Below are positions 22,087 through 32,738 of a DNA stretch of 53,613 nt, piece after piece. Numbering within the stretch: position 1 is the first letter of the stretch; each line of letters starts with the position of its first letter. The stretch lies in the NCBI GenBank assembly GCA_019648995.1, contig BLXT01004603.1:306430-360042 (forward strand), written 5' to 3'. The DNA is from Plakobranchus ocellatus (taxonomy: Eukaryota > Mollusca > Gastropoda > Plakobranchidae). A program made the translations under genes and the position numbers. The notes under the pieces were generated by a model. It searched no databases. It was not told where the DNA came from and was given only the letters and a program-made list of their open reading frames with translations.

Positions 22087-24449
22087 TTTTTTTTTGTTTT
22101 GTTTTTTTTGTTTTTTTGTTTTTGTGCTTATGTATGCAATAAACCAGTGGTCTTCGTCTTCATTACTTTTTAAAGCTATTTTCATTCTTTCTCGGGAAGA
22201 AATTAAGGAAAAAAAACCACAAGCTGTACATATTTGTATCAATTGGGAAGAAAAACATAATATATGCAGCTTCCACACCATTACAAATTATATGCAAAAT
22301 GGTATTGAGACAAGTCCTTTCGACCTTATTTTATCATAGGTAAATACTTTTATAACACTATAGACACTCTGAGTAGGATTTGATATAAGCACTCTTGAAT
22401 GTCGTGTGGCAGCTATATCCAGTGATTCTATCTGAACATATCTTTGGTGCATTTTACACATCTAATATCTCAGGCTCTCATTAGCTCTACACCCCAACAC
22501 CCCACGGGGACCATAGATAGTCACAGCCATCTCATTTCCCAGTTATTTTTATGGTATGCAAAATGCACTGCTCTTAGCTCCCTATGGAAAGGAATGGTTC
22601 GCTATGTATTGTCTGCAAGATATAGTAGAAGGGTCAATTCGGATTGCAGTATCCAACCAAGAGTCACTCTTGCGATTGTTTTCTATTTCCCACGTATCTA
22701 TTGAGCGGCTCTGGAGTTAAGTGATAAACAGCTCTGCTTGTAATAATAAGGTGCAGGATCAAACCCTTACATTACAGGCTAAAAGTTCAGTCCTTGGGAA
22801 AGGCTCTTTACTTGTAATTTTTCAATGAACTTGGTGAGCAATTTGCATCAGAGCTTTGTTTATGTCTTCAAAAAACAAAAAAAAATTAATAGTACATTAG
22901 AGGCTCCATGTCTTGTCCAACGTATTGTAGTTGTACTTTGAAACCTACAAAAATGAATGTGTTTTATGCGAGAAAACTGTTTCTCTCCTTTCTATTTTTT
23001 TCATAATTTGATGATTTTTATTTGTTCTTAAACTTTAGTAATAAAAACAAAGAAAATGCACAGAAGTTAAAGATTTCGAATCTTTTATTGCTACTCTACA
23101 TGTCATTAGGCACAATGGGCAATAATTAAGTCATTAACAGGCATAAAGAAAATAAAAATTGTGGCGGATATATGATGTATATTTTCTGGGGCAACTTTTT
23201 ATATCTCGACGTCAAACTCTGTTGTGAGGCATACATTTTTATTTGCCCCGAAGTATTTTTTTTATCTTATTTATTTATTTATTTATTTATCTATTCAATT
23301 ATTTATTTTTTTGTCCCATTGCCTTCACTTTAACCTTACCATTCAAAGATTCAGGCTTTTGACACACTTGAAATAGTGTTATTGGCCTTTTTTATACAAC
23401 TTGTCTCCTCTTCTCTCTCTTTGTATTAAGTCTGAAACTACCATACCTGCTCTTTTCCAACGCTATGAACTGTAAAAATCTTAATGGCCAATGGATTCAA
23501 GTAAATCTTTGCAATAAAATATCTATGTTTTTTGTTTATCAAACAATTTTAGGGTGGCTCCTGATGATATGCTACATCGCAGTGCAAATAAAACAAATAC
23601 TAATGACACAAAGCAAAAAAGGCGGGCAATCAATTATGCAGTGCATATTTATAAGTTATTAAACCAAAAAGAGATGCTGGTTAAAATTTATTTTTTGATA
23701 AAACAAACAGATATGCAGTATATCATTTCTCATCTGTAAAAAAATGCAAACAAAGCAATTTGCCAAAGTCATTATTTCCTTTATGACCCTGTGACAGAAG
23801 GTCGTGACTCATTCATTTATAGATCTCAAAGCCTTCACGTTTTGTTTTTTTCGAAATAAAATTTTCTCATACAGTGTTTCTTTTTATAATATTTTATTTT
23901 CGAAAAGCTTAGGAATTTAGGACAGTCTTCAGGGACAGAAAATTTGGCTTTAATCCACTGTGAGGTAAAGCGAAATTTTGAGTACTTGTGAAATTTTTTT
24001 CCATCCTAGGATACTTTTTGTCCTGCATCATATGCAGAACATTCTAGGCATGTGTGTTTGTAACCAAACTTAAATTAAAGGCATGGAAATCAACAGGGCC
24101 TAGTGCAATGATATTTGGAAAAACACTTTTCAGGAATAAAGTTATGCAAAGTTTACTAAGTGGACAAAATCGCATGCGCAAAAGTCCCGACCATCTGTCA
24201 CAGTCGCATGTGCACATCCTAAAAGGTTTAAATTGCCTTATTGCTCTGGATTATTTTTAGCTTTTTTTCCGCTTGCCACTTGGAACTGTTGTCGGTCAAG
24301 GCTATTAAGAAGTTACTGTTAGATACGTACAAAATAACTCAGCGTTGCAAAAAAAAAATCACAGCGTTATAATTTCAGATTTTTAATTGTACTGATTGAT
24401 TCTTAAGGGAAAATAACAAATTTCGCAAAATTCTTGAAGAATTCCCTTC
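18761..24449. other. Long intron of the AIFM3-like gene, no gene recognised
   Basis: AT-rich sequence between the exon at the N gap and the 27217-27397 exon. It contains a TTTA tract (about 23264-23307), the (TA)n at 22021-22082, many A/T homopolymers and no conserved frame. The longest frame (20860-21177, plus) has no recognisable feature. A tRNA-like B-box-resembling GGATCAAACCC near 22760 has no convincing cloverleaf. Confidence 0.6.
22021..22082. repeat. (TA)n microsatellite
   Basis: About 30 uninterrupted AT units, followed by a T-rich stretch with TTTTTTG repeats up to about 22125. Confidence 0.98.
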
Positions 24450-27112
24450 TATGCTTCAACCCACTTTTTCTTCAGCTATTGTCAAGCTCAAAGTAAACCA
24501 ATAGAATCCCACGACATGCCCATCAGTCCATGCGCGCGCTCGTCTTTTAGCTCCAAATAAATTGGCTACAGCCAAGAAGGAATTTGCTAATACAGAGCAC
24601 ATGCGAAAAATCAGGAAATCAAGCAGTCCTTGGGCATCACCACTACACATCGTTATGTAAGCCAAATGGTAGATGGCACCCTTGCGGAAACTATCGCCGC
24701 CTCAATGATAGGACAACTCCTGACCGCTACCACATGCCCAACTTTCAGGATTTTTCACAACATCTAGCCGGGAAAACTACATTCTCTAAAACTGACCTGG
24801 TCCGCGGGTACCACCAGATCCTCATGAATCCTGATGACATACCGAAAACAGAATTCATCACTCCTTTTGGGCTGTACGAATTCTTTTGGGATGCCAATTG
24901 GTTTGATAAACGCTGCAAAAGCATTCCAAAGACCAATGGACATAAAGCCCCAAAAGCTGACTTGTGCATTTGTTTATCGGGACGATATTTTGGTGGCCAA
25001 TGCATAGGAAACCGATCATATTCGCGATAATGGAGCCGAATATAACCGTCTTCACGATTTTGGCCTTGTGATTCGACTTCCAAAATGGATCTTCGAAGAA
25101 AGATCACTTGAATTCCTGGGCTATCAAGTTTCAAGGTTGGCCCGATTCAAGCCGATTCAGGAGCTTCCAAAAACTTCCACTGCCAAAGGTCTTCAGAGTT
25201 TCTCGGAATGATAAATTTTTCTCACCGGTTCATATCCAAGACTGTAGCGATTTTTCAGCCTTTGCATGACGCGCTCAAAAAGCACAAACCTCGCCAATTT
25301 TTACTCTGGACAACAGATATGGATAAAGCATTCAAGTCCAGGAAAGTGGCCGTGGTCAATAATATCACGCTTAGTCATCCCGCGCCTGATGTGCCCATCT
25401 TTCTGTCCTGGTCAATAATACCTCGCTAGGTCATCCCGCGCCTGATGTGCCCATCTTTCTGTCCTAGTCAATAATACCTCGCTAGGTCATCTCGCGCCTG
25501 ATGTGCCCATCTTTCTGTTCACCATGCTTCTGGCATACAGTAAGCACAGTATAAACGGGGCATGGCAGCCTCTAGCATTTTTCAGCTGCATCCCCCTGAA
25601 CAAAAATAAAGCACTTTGACCAAGAGCTGCTTAAGCTGTATTGGCAATTAGACAATACAAGTTTTTCCTAAAAGAAAGGCGCTTCATCGTATACACAGAT
25701 CACAAACCGTCGGTAGGTTCAATGTCGAAATCTACTAATCCGTGACTACACGTCAGCACCGCCAACTTGCCTAATTTTCCGAGTTCTTCACAGACATTAG
25801 GCACGTCTCCGGAAAAACGAGTGTGGTTGCTGATTATCTCAGACCGCTCTCAACATCGTTGTCTTTGGTGTTGATTATGTAGCGATGGCAGAAGCACAAA
25901 CTAAAGAAGCAGATGTGCAGGCTTTTAGGCCAGCAAAAACAGGACCCTTTATTGGGTATATTCCTATCAACGACTCAACTGAACTTCTTTGTGAGATATC
26001 TAATGGGACATGCTAGACCAGTTTGTCGTTGCAAGAGACTTTCAGCGTCTAGTTTTTGACACACGCCACAACCTATGCATCCACATCGAAACGCTGTGGC
26101 ACAAAAATTTGTCTGGCATGGATTTAAGAAGCAAATTTCCAAATGCGCCAAAGAATGCATCCCATGTCAATCTTCTAAAATACACACACACACATAACTC
26201 TCACCTCTGCATAAAATACCTGTTCCCAACCAGAGGTTTAGTCACATTCACACCGATTTAGTTGGACCACTCCCCGTTTCATCGAACCCATAAAGCATCA
26301 TTCAAAGCTCGTATTCAAAGACCAAACTGGACGGATGAGCTCCCGTGGATCCTTTTAGGTATTAGAATTGCGCCAAAAGAAAATCTAGGTACACCTTCTG
26401 CAGACCTTGTATACGGAGAACTAACTGTTCCAGGAGAGTTCATATACCAATGATTATAACTATATAATTCCAAAACACAGAAACCTTTTCCTTCGTTTGT
26501 TGACACGTTTTACCCTCTACCTACTTCACAAAGTGGGATTTTACAGCCTGCCATTCCACAATCGTCCGAAAACCCTCAATTTCTGCTGATTCGGCACGAC
26601 GGACACCGCAGACCACCTCAACACCCTTTCGTGTCATTTCAACAGGCGCAAAAACGTTCAGGGTGACGGTGGGTGATCGTAAAAAGGTCATCTGGATAGA
26701 ACGGTTGATACCAGCAAATATAAACTTAACTCATCCTGTATGTGCCACAGCCCCCATGGTGAGGGCGACCAGTTTTACTACCGTTACTGAATCAAGATCC
26801 CATGCCCAAAGCTGCACCGCAGCTGCTAACTTTTGAAAAATCCCAACTCTCTGTGTGAACTATTCCACCACCTTTTCAATTACAAGACTACGATGCCAGT
26901 GCTTGTGGGAGCTGTGTATCGTCAGGCCTGATCATCTACTGCACTGCCACGTAGCCCACTTCCAGTTCAACCAAGATTCGGCGGGTAGACTTGATTGCTA
27001 GAGGCTGGGCTCTCTCAGAGCTATGACTCGCAAAAGCATCAACGCGCGACGAACTCTTGTTCCCGTTGCTTAGTTCAGTTATTAAAGCATTAAAACATTC
27101 ACTTTACTGACA
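24450..27112 (+). mobile_element. Ty3/Gypsy LTR-retrotransposon fossil, broken
   Basis: Plus-strand pol remains are recognisable by RT residues such as FSKTDLVRGYHQI and ITPFGLYEFF (about 24780-24890). An RNase H segment with VYTDHKP lies near 25690-25710. An integrase segment with NWTDELPWILLGIRIAPKE and SADLVYGELTVPGEF lies at 26320-26450. A tail near 26690-26730 resembles the IDRLKPA motif. The 3' flank 26904-27112 begins TG, ends CA and contains AATAAA-like signals, as a 3' LTR would; no 5' partner was found. Gag is not seen. Breaks are numerous. It is antisense to the host gene and ends about 105 bp from the 27217-27397 exon. Confidence 0.88.
25354..25519. repeat. Three tandem copies of a ~56-bp unit
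   Basis: The unit starting GTCAATAATA and containing GCGCCTGATGTGCCCATC occurs at about 25354, 25411 and 25467, nearly identical each time. It lies in the RNase H part of the Ty3/Gypsy fossil and arose by local duplication after or during its decay. Confidence 0.95.
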
Positions 27113-27216
27113 GAATTATATTCTCTTCTTGTGCTCATTAAAAACGCTTTTTAAAAACTTAGCAAATTTTTTCCTTTAATACACAGCTAACAGACATGTC
27201 AAGAAAGATTACTTAC

Positions 27217-27397
27217 TGCCCATCCTGGACTTCTTCAGTTGTGCAGACCACAACCTCCACGGTGTCCATCTTTCCTGATTGCGATGCCGATCCCTGGAAT
27301 TGTCTATCTTTCCTGGATAAGTTACTGGCCTTCTGCCCCATGTGGTTGAAGGATAAAAATCCGGTCGTTTCACCTCTGAAGCTTTGTCCGATTTGTT
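27217..27397 (-). CDS. AIFM3: AIFM3-like gene, exon leading into the Rieske domain
   Basis: The acceptor is AAATAG before position 27397, after a strong pyrimidine tract. The donor GGGCA/GTAAGT follows 27217. The exon is 181 nt; two bases complete a split codon, and it ends two bases into the next codon. It encodes QIGQSFRGETTGFLSFNHMG, QKASNLSRKDRQFQGSASQS and GKMDTVEVVVCTTEEVQDGQ. The last part matches the start of the Rieske domain in human AIFM3 (VEAAVCHVKDLENGQ). The earlier part is the low-complexity linker that varies between species. Its last codon continues into the exon at the N gap. Its first split codon agrees in phase with the candidate first exon at 32219-32738. Confidence 0.88.
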
Positions 27398-28087
27398 CTA
27401 TTTAAAAAAAAGAAACGAGACTTTATGATAAGAACTAAAGTTGTTATTAACGAGTTCCACTGAATCTCATCATACATAGTAGCAACATTCTAATTCGCCA
27501 CAGTTTGATTTTGAGCTTGGCATAGATCTGATGTACTAACCAAAGAAAAAGAAACATAAAAAATCAGGCTGTTCAACAATATTAAAAAAGAAAAAAATAA
27601 GAAAAAAAAAAACATGCGCACAGATAATGTATCTATTGCAGTAATGTCTCATTAACTCGTATGTTGATATCTTTAAAATTTTTTCTTTACCATTGTTTCT
27701 TTTTAATTATTATTATCATTATTTTTGTTGTTGTTGTTGTTATTGTTGAAATAATGACAGCAATACATGTCTAGGCTACCAACTGGCAATTAAAACACAC
27801 GGGTTAAGATAAAAGCAAGAACACGCTGATACTAATATTATTACTTGACTTGCTCTGATACACTAAAAGGAAGAGATTTTCAAATAATACTGAAACCGTG
27901 AAGTAAATGACATTTAAAGCTCATTTAATGATTGGAAGAATTCAACTCTTTCCAAAAGAATAATAATAAAAAAATAAATAAATAAATAAACAAAACAGTA
28001 AAGATACCTGCACTCAAGAGAGTAAGGTCCCAAACAAATCGAATTATTATGCATCTATTTTTGTTCATTTCGCTAATTTATTTTTTT
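27398..28087. other. Intron, simple repeats only
   Basis: AT-rich intron with a short (GTT)n tract at 27726-27741 and (AAAT)n at 27971-27991. No coding or RNA gene is seen. Confidence 0.7.
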
Positions 28088-28346
28088 GTGGCTCGTTTGG
28101 TAGGGCAGTTGGCTATCAAGCCAGAGCTCCAAGGTTCGAATCCCAATCTGGGCCAAGTCAATTCTTCATTGTTCCTCTGTGTTCACCCAGCACTAAAAAG
28201 GGGTAACTAGGTCTCTTAAGACCCGGCGAAAGTAAAGGCGGCGAGGAAAGCAATAGCAAACTACCTCATAATGCCGAATGCAAGAAAATCAGGACCCTAC
28301 TCCTAGTTCCCCAATGCTTGGACTAAGCGTGGGACCCACTTTACTT
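28088..28346 (+). mobile_element. tRNA-derived SINE, copy 2, 5'-shortened
   Basis: The same family as 13938-14207. It has GGCTCGTTTGGTAGGGCAGT in the tRNA head and B box GGTTCGAATCC at about 28132. It shares the body motifs CCCAGCACTAAA, GTAAAGGCGGC and GCAAACTACCTCATAATGCC, and the end AAGCGTGGGACCCACTTTAC. It lacks the first bases of copy 1 and shows no clear target duplication because both flanks are T-rich. Divergence from copy 1 is roughly 15% by eye. Confidence 0.92.
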
Positions 28347-28570
28347 TTTTTTTACTTTAATGATAGTTCCAAGGCTCCCTAACTTTTTTATTCATATTCT
28401 TATAATCTCACATAATCACTCGACTTATAGCTGCACAGCAATAGTAACTTGTGATCCCTCTATCCTGCACTACTAGACCGCAATTAATCAAAATGAATAG
28501 CTAAATATTCCGTGCCATGAACAGGTGAGTACAAATAGAATCGCAACACCGTGATTCAGAAGAAAGAGAG

Positions 28571-28571
<1 letters not shown>

Positions 28572-28634
<63 letters not shown>
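28572..28634. repeat. (GA)n microsatellite
   Basis: About 31 GA units. AATAACAGACAGTAT follows, as after the GA tract at 9747-9806. Confidence 0.98.
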
Positions 28635-28637
<3 letters not shown>

Positions 28638-28645
28638 ACAGACAG

Positions 28646-28832
28646 TATAAGGTACAGAGTAGGTACAGTACAAATAATCCAAAAGACTTGAGATGCCGCT
28701 TTATAATTTAGGTCAAAGTGAACGCTGAAATCTTTATCTAAATAATACGCGTGAGATGCCGATACTGGGTATATAAATCTAGATCTAGATCTAAAATGAG
28801 ATGCCGATTGAGCTTGACTATAAAAATAAACG
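28646..28832. repeat. 187-bp gap-flanking duplicate, left copy
   Basis: This block is collinear and equal in length with 29243-29429, with five substitutions seen (about 97% identity). It ends exactly at the N gap. It contains TCTAGATCTAGATCTA. The pattern suggests that two alleles of one locus were placed side by side. Confidence 0.95.
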
Positions 28833-29242
28833 NNNNNNNNNNNNNNNNNNNNNNNNNNNNNNNNNNNNNNNNNNNNNNNNNNNNNNNNNNNNNNNNNNNN
28901 NNNNNNNNNNNNNNNNNNNNNNNNNNNNNNNNNNNNNNNNNNNNNNNNNNNNNNNNNNNNNNNNNNNNNNNNNNNNNNNNNNNNNNNNNNNNNNNNNNNN
29001 NNNNNNNNNNNNNNNNNNNNNNNNNNNNNNNNNNNNNNNNNNNNNNNNNNNNNNNNNNNNNNNNNNNNNNNNNNNNNNNNNNNNNNNNNNNNNNNNNNNN
29101 NNNNNNNNNNNNNNNNNNNNNNNNNNNNNNNNNNNNNNNNNNNNNNNNNNNNNNNNNNNNNNNNNNNNNNNNNNNNNNNNNNNNNNNNNNNNNNNNNNNN
29201 NNNNNNNNNNNNNNNNNNNNNNNNNNNNNNNNNNNNNNNNNN
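28833..29242. other. Assembly gap (410 N)
   Basis: Run of N between the two 187-bp copies. Confidence 1.
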
Positions 29243-29429
29243 TATAAGGCACAGAGTAGGTACAGTACAAATAATCCAAAAGATTTGAGATGCCGCTTTA
29301 TAATTTAGGTCCAAGTGAACACTGAAATCTTTATCTAAATAATACGCGTGAGATGCCGATACTGGGTATATAAATCTAGTTCTAGATCTAAAATGAGATG
29401 CCGATTGAGCTTGACTATAAAAATAAACG
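29243..29429. repeat. 187-bp gap-flanking duplicate, right copy
   Basis: Partner of 28646-28832. It begins exactly where the N gap ends and continues into unique sequence at 29430. Confidence 0.95.
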
Positions 29430-30718
29430 AACAAAGCATCTAAAAAAGAACGCAACTCAGAAACATAAGTTGTTCAGTTTCAATCACTAACGATTGATAA
29501 AATTGCCTTCCCCTCATCTTCTCGAAAAATATAATGTTTAAAAAAAAAATAATAAATAAAACGAATGCCCCCATAATGACCTGCATAAATATTTTTATGC
29601 ACTTACCTGCTAATTTTCATGTTTCTGATTTATGTGGTTTTGAGATCACCCTGTTCGCACTTTGGCCTAACTAGATTACTAGAAAAAAATTCATAGGAGC
29701 TATTAAATTCTCACCAGCGTTTCATTGATTTCGGCGTTAATTTTGAAAGGGTTAAGGGTGCCGAATATACATGTAAATGATTAAGTTGGACTGCTGGCAT
29801 TTCAAAATGACCAAATTTCATGCATGCATTATAATATAATACAATGATACATAGTTTTACCTACATAAATAGGGGGCCTACATACTTATTTTTGAATATC
29901 GCATTCATTTTTAACAAGTACTATTTCCGTGTTCCTTCATTTCATATTTTAAAATGAGCCGTCATATTATACCACAGTTAAATAGCTTAGTTACGTAAGT
30001 AGATAAAGCAGTTGTTAGAAATTCTTAGGTTAGAGGATGAAATAAAAATTGCTAGGTATGTTTTTCAACACATGAACTATAATTTTTCTTCTTCAGTGCC
30101 GGCTTTCGACGACATCGGAAACCACGGCTCTCCATTTAATACTGTTATCAGAAAAGCTGAGAAAAGACAAATAATTTGCATTTCTCAGCCTTTTATCTTT
30201 CGTTCAAAAATTGAAACTTTCAAAAAAATGTCACCTTCAACCTTTATATCCCTCATCTCTCAACGTTTCTAGTTTAAGATATTCAAGGCCTTTGCAAAGG
30301 CTAAATTAAATGTTCTGAAAATTTCATCTGTTCTTTTCTCGATTGGATTCTTCTAGTGATTACTCATTGATTTTTATCAGTCCTCTGCAGGTGAAGTTCT
30401 TAATAGATTTGTTATAATAATATTCGTCTGAAAAACTACATTTCTAATGTTTTTTTGTTTTTTTTCTTACATCTTTTGTAGCTATCAAACTCCTGAAGCC
30501 TAAAAATGCACATAGGTCTATGTGCCTCTTTTAGTTTCGTTGTCAATTATTAGAATAAATGGATTATAAGAGCCAGGCAGATAGAAACGGTGCACACAAT
30601 AACACAGTTTGCAAAAATAAATAAATAAATAAATAAATAAAAATTACTTCATCGGAAAAAGCAAGAATGCCAACCAACTGCCAAAACCAATACCAGATTC
30701 ATTAAAACATAATCTTTA

Positions 30719-30782
<64 letters not shown>

Positions 30783-31536
30783 AAATGTAATAAAGATTAT
30801 ATTTTCCAACAAAAAAAGCAGATAAGTTGATGAAGCGAATATTGGATTATTGCCGCTGTTAGTGATGTTACTTGCGCTCATGCGCGGGAGGAAGAGGGTA
30901 TCGATAGAGAATCGAAGTAACATTTGACAAACTTTTCAGGGGAAAGAAAAAAAAAGACTCTCCATTCTTTCTAAATGTTTTAAAAATCCGTCAAATAGTT
31001 CGTCTCCAGACACACAATTGTTGCTTCGAAAGGTATCTTTATTAAATACCGGTCTATGTGCTATTACAATTATGTTGTCGATGAATGTCATCATTGGTTA
31101 TATTGCTTGATGCAGATTTCACAAAAAAAGGACTCAAATCTTAACTGAATTTTTTAAGCCTATTCATTAATACCAGTGATGTTTTTATGCCTATTTTTTT
31201 TAATGCTTTTGTGTTAAGGTGTCAAGAGAGGAAGCCGCTGAAGCGGTTTGTTAGTCATATTATTTCAAGAAGTTTTTTTTTTCCTTACATTTTTTAAGCT
31301 TCTATAGTGACTAAAAGTTTAAGACTACGTTTATTGGATTTTGAATACCCTGAAAATAGGAGGGAATTGGTGTAATACAAATTTTCATCATTGTTTCACA
31401 TTTTTTTAGGAAGTGAGTGAGTTTTTGAAGGAAAAGGGCTAAGAATTTTGGAAATTGTCTTTATGACTTAAATAATCGATTTTGAAAAACAGGAATTTCT
31501 TTCATCCATCACGAAAACTATCTATCTATATCTATA

Positions 31537-31599
<63 letters not shown>

Positions 31600-32157
31600 A
31601 TGTATGTGTGTTTGTGCGTGCGTGCGTGTGTGTTCGTATCTTAAGGAGACCGGCTGTGTCAATGATGATGACTGGAGCAATTTGATTCATCTAAATCTTT
31701 TAATTGCCGACACGGTTTCACGAAGAAAAGGCACGACGATACGTAGTAATGACTTTTAAAAACACATTTCAGTACGATTTTTTTTTTATTATTACTCGTG
31801 TATATTTAACATACAAGGTCTGCTAATATGCCTACATCTTTCGCCCATCATACTTTTTTTGATGCTCATAAGCCACTCAATTGTAGTGGCAGAAAATCAG
31901 ACGGGCAAATCGGCATATATCGAAATCAAAATCATAAAAGGTTAAGTGTCCAAGCCAAATAAATTACAAGGCGGTTCGAATTTACATCTATAGAAATTGC
32001 ATGGCTTCATGGGTTTTCTCTAGTTTTGTATTTTAAGTTACACGGACACTTGAATCTTTGCATGAACAAGGATTTTTTTTCCAAGAGTATTATTAGTCCC
32101 TTGTGCAGAACAAGGATTCCAACTACCAAAGGACCATTCTAAATAAATAATTTACAA

Positions 32158-32161
<4 letters not shown>
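29430..32161. other. First intron of the AIFM3-like gene, simple repeats only
   Basis: This is AT-rich sequence with (AAAT)n at 30615-30643, (TA)n(TG)n at 30722-30782 and a compound TATC/TA/TG tract at 31519-31634. No further host exon is required by phase. A plus-strand frame at about 30095-30272 is preceded by a pyrimidine tract and CAG, but it has no recognisable product. Confidence 0.6.

Positions 32162-32197
<36 letters not shown>
32162..32197. repeat. (GA)n microsatellite just inside the candidate first intron
   Basis: A GA tract lies 21 bp past the candidate donor site of 32219-32738; read on the transcribed strand it is (CT)n. An unspliced frame running through it yields an implausible Ser-Leu repeat. 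Confidence 0.95.
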
Positions 32198-32205
<8 letters not shown>

Positions 32206-32218
32206 TATATATGCTTAC

Positions 32219-32738
32219 TTCTAAACATGTGCACCGCAGCGAAGCCCGAAGCAACTGTTGAATAGGATCTGCACACTGGACTTGGCACAAAGAAGATGCT
32301 GGATCTGTGAATTCCCGACAAAACCCTGTAGTCGAGAATCCACTCGATAGCATGTGAAACGTTGACGAAGTTAGACACTAATTTTAAACTGCCATAGTGT
32401 CCCGAAGCAGCTGTGCACACGTTGGCCCGCTGTGAATCTCCTACATAAGCGCCTCTGTGGTTTTCAATTCGCTCAGGTGGCCAAGTAGGTACACTGCCTT
32501 TAAAGTACGATCTTGATAAAATTCTGCAAAAAGGCTTGGATACTGAGGCCGAGGTATCGAGCGATGCAGTTCTAACACCAGATGGTGCGATTTCGCTCCC
32601 ACATGTTCGAGAGGCTGAATTTATCGATGTGACCGTTAGGTTCAGTTGACTACTACAACTGGTTGATAAAAGAAGGTTCCGACTTGGTTTAGATCTAACA
32701 CCTATCCATCGGTAGACCAGAGACAGTTTGCCAGGCAT
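32219..32738 (-). CDS. AIFM3: Candidate first coding exon of the AIFM3-like gene (mitochondrial presequence)
   Basis: The minus-strand ATG at 32738 is the first after an in-frame TAA 13 codons upstream, and it has A at -3. It opens 173 codons plus one base, up to a strong donor AGAA/GTAAGC at 32219. The peptide starts MPGKLSLVYRWIGVRSKPSR and is rich in Arg and Ser and poor in acids. Near the end it carries PVCRSYSTVASGFAAVHMF, where RSYST resembles a mitochondrial processing-peptidase site. The phase-1 end joins the phase of 27217-27397, making Lys at the junction. AIFM3 is a mitochondrial protein in vertebrates. I infer that this is its first coding exon; similarity alone does not prove it. 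The N-terminus would be longer than in human AIFM3. Alternatively, it belongs to another transcript. Confidence 0.58.

Noticed and set aside
22690-22770. tRNA-like segment ending in GGATCAAACCC
   Set aside because: The B-box resemblance is weak, no A box or cloverleaf pairing is convincing, and no second copy was seen.
27196-27405. 69-residue plus-strand frame
   Set aside because: It is the antisense shadow of the AIFM3 exon at 27217-27397.
28556-29455. 300-residue open frame on the minus strand
   Set aside because: It runs through 410 N and a GA microsatellite; the apparent repeat in it is the gap-flanking duplicate.
30095-30272. Possible plus-strand exon starting after a pyrimidine tract and CAG
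   Set aside because: The peptide (VPAFDDIGNHG...) matches nothing I know, no donor or partner exon was found, and it lies antisense within an intron.
32139-32218. Unspliced continuation of the 32738 frame to a stop at 32139
   Set aside because: The extra residues are a Ser-Leu repeat from the GA microsatellite beyond a strong GTAAGC donor.
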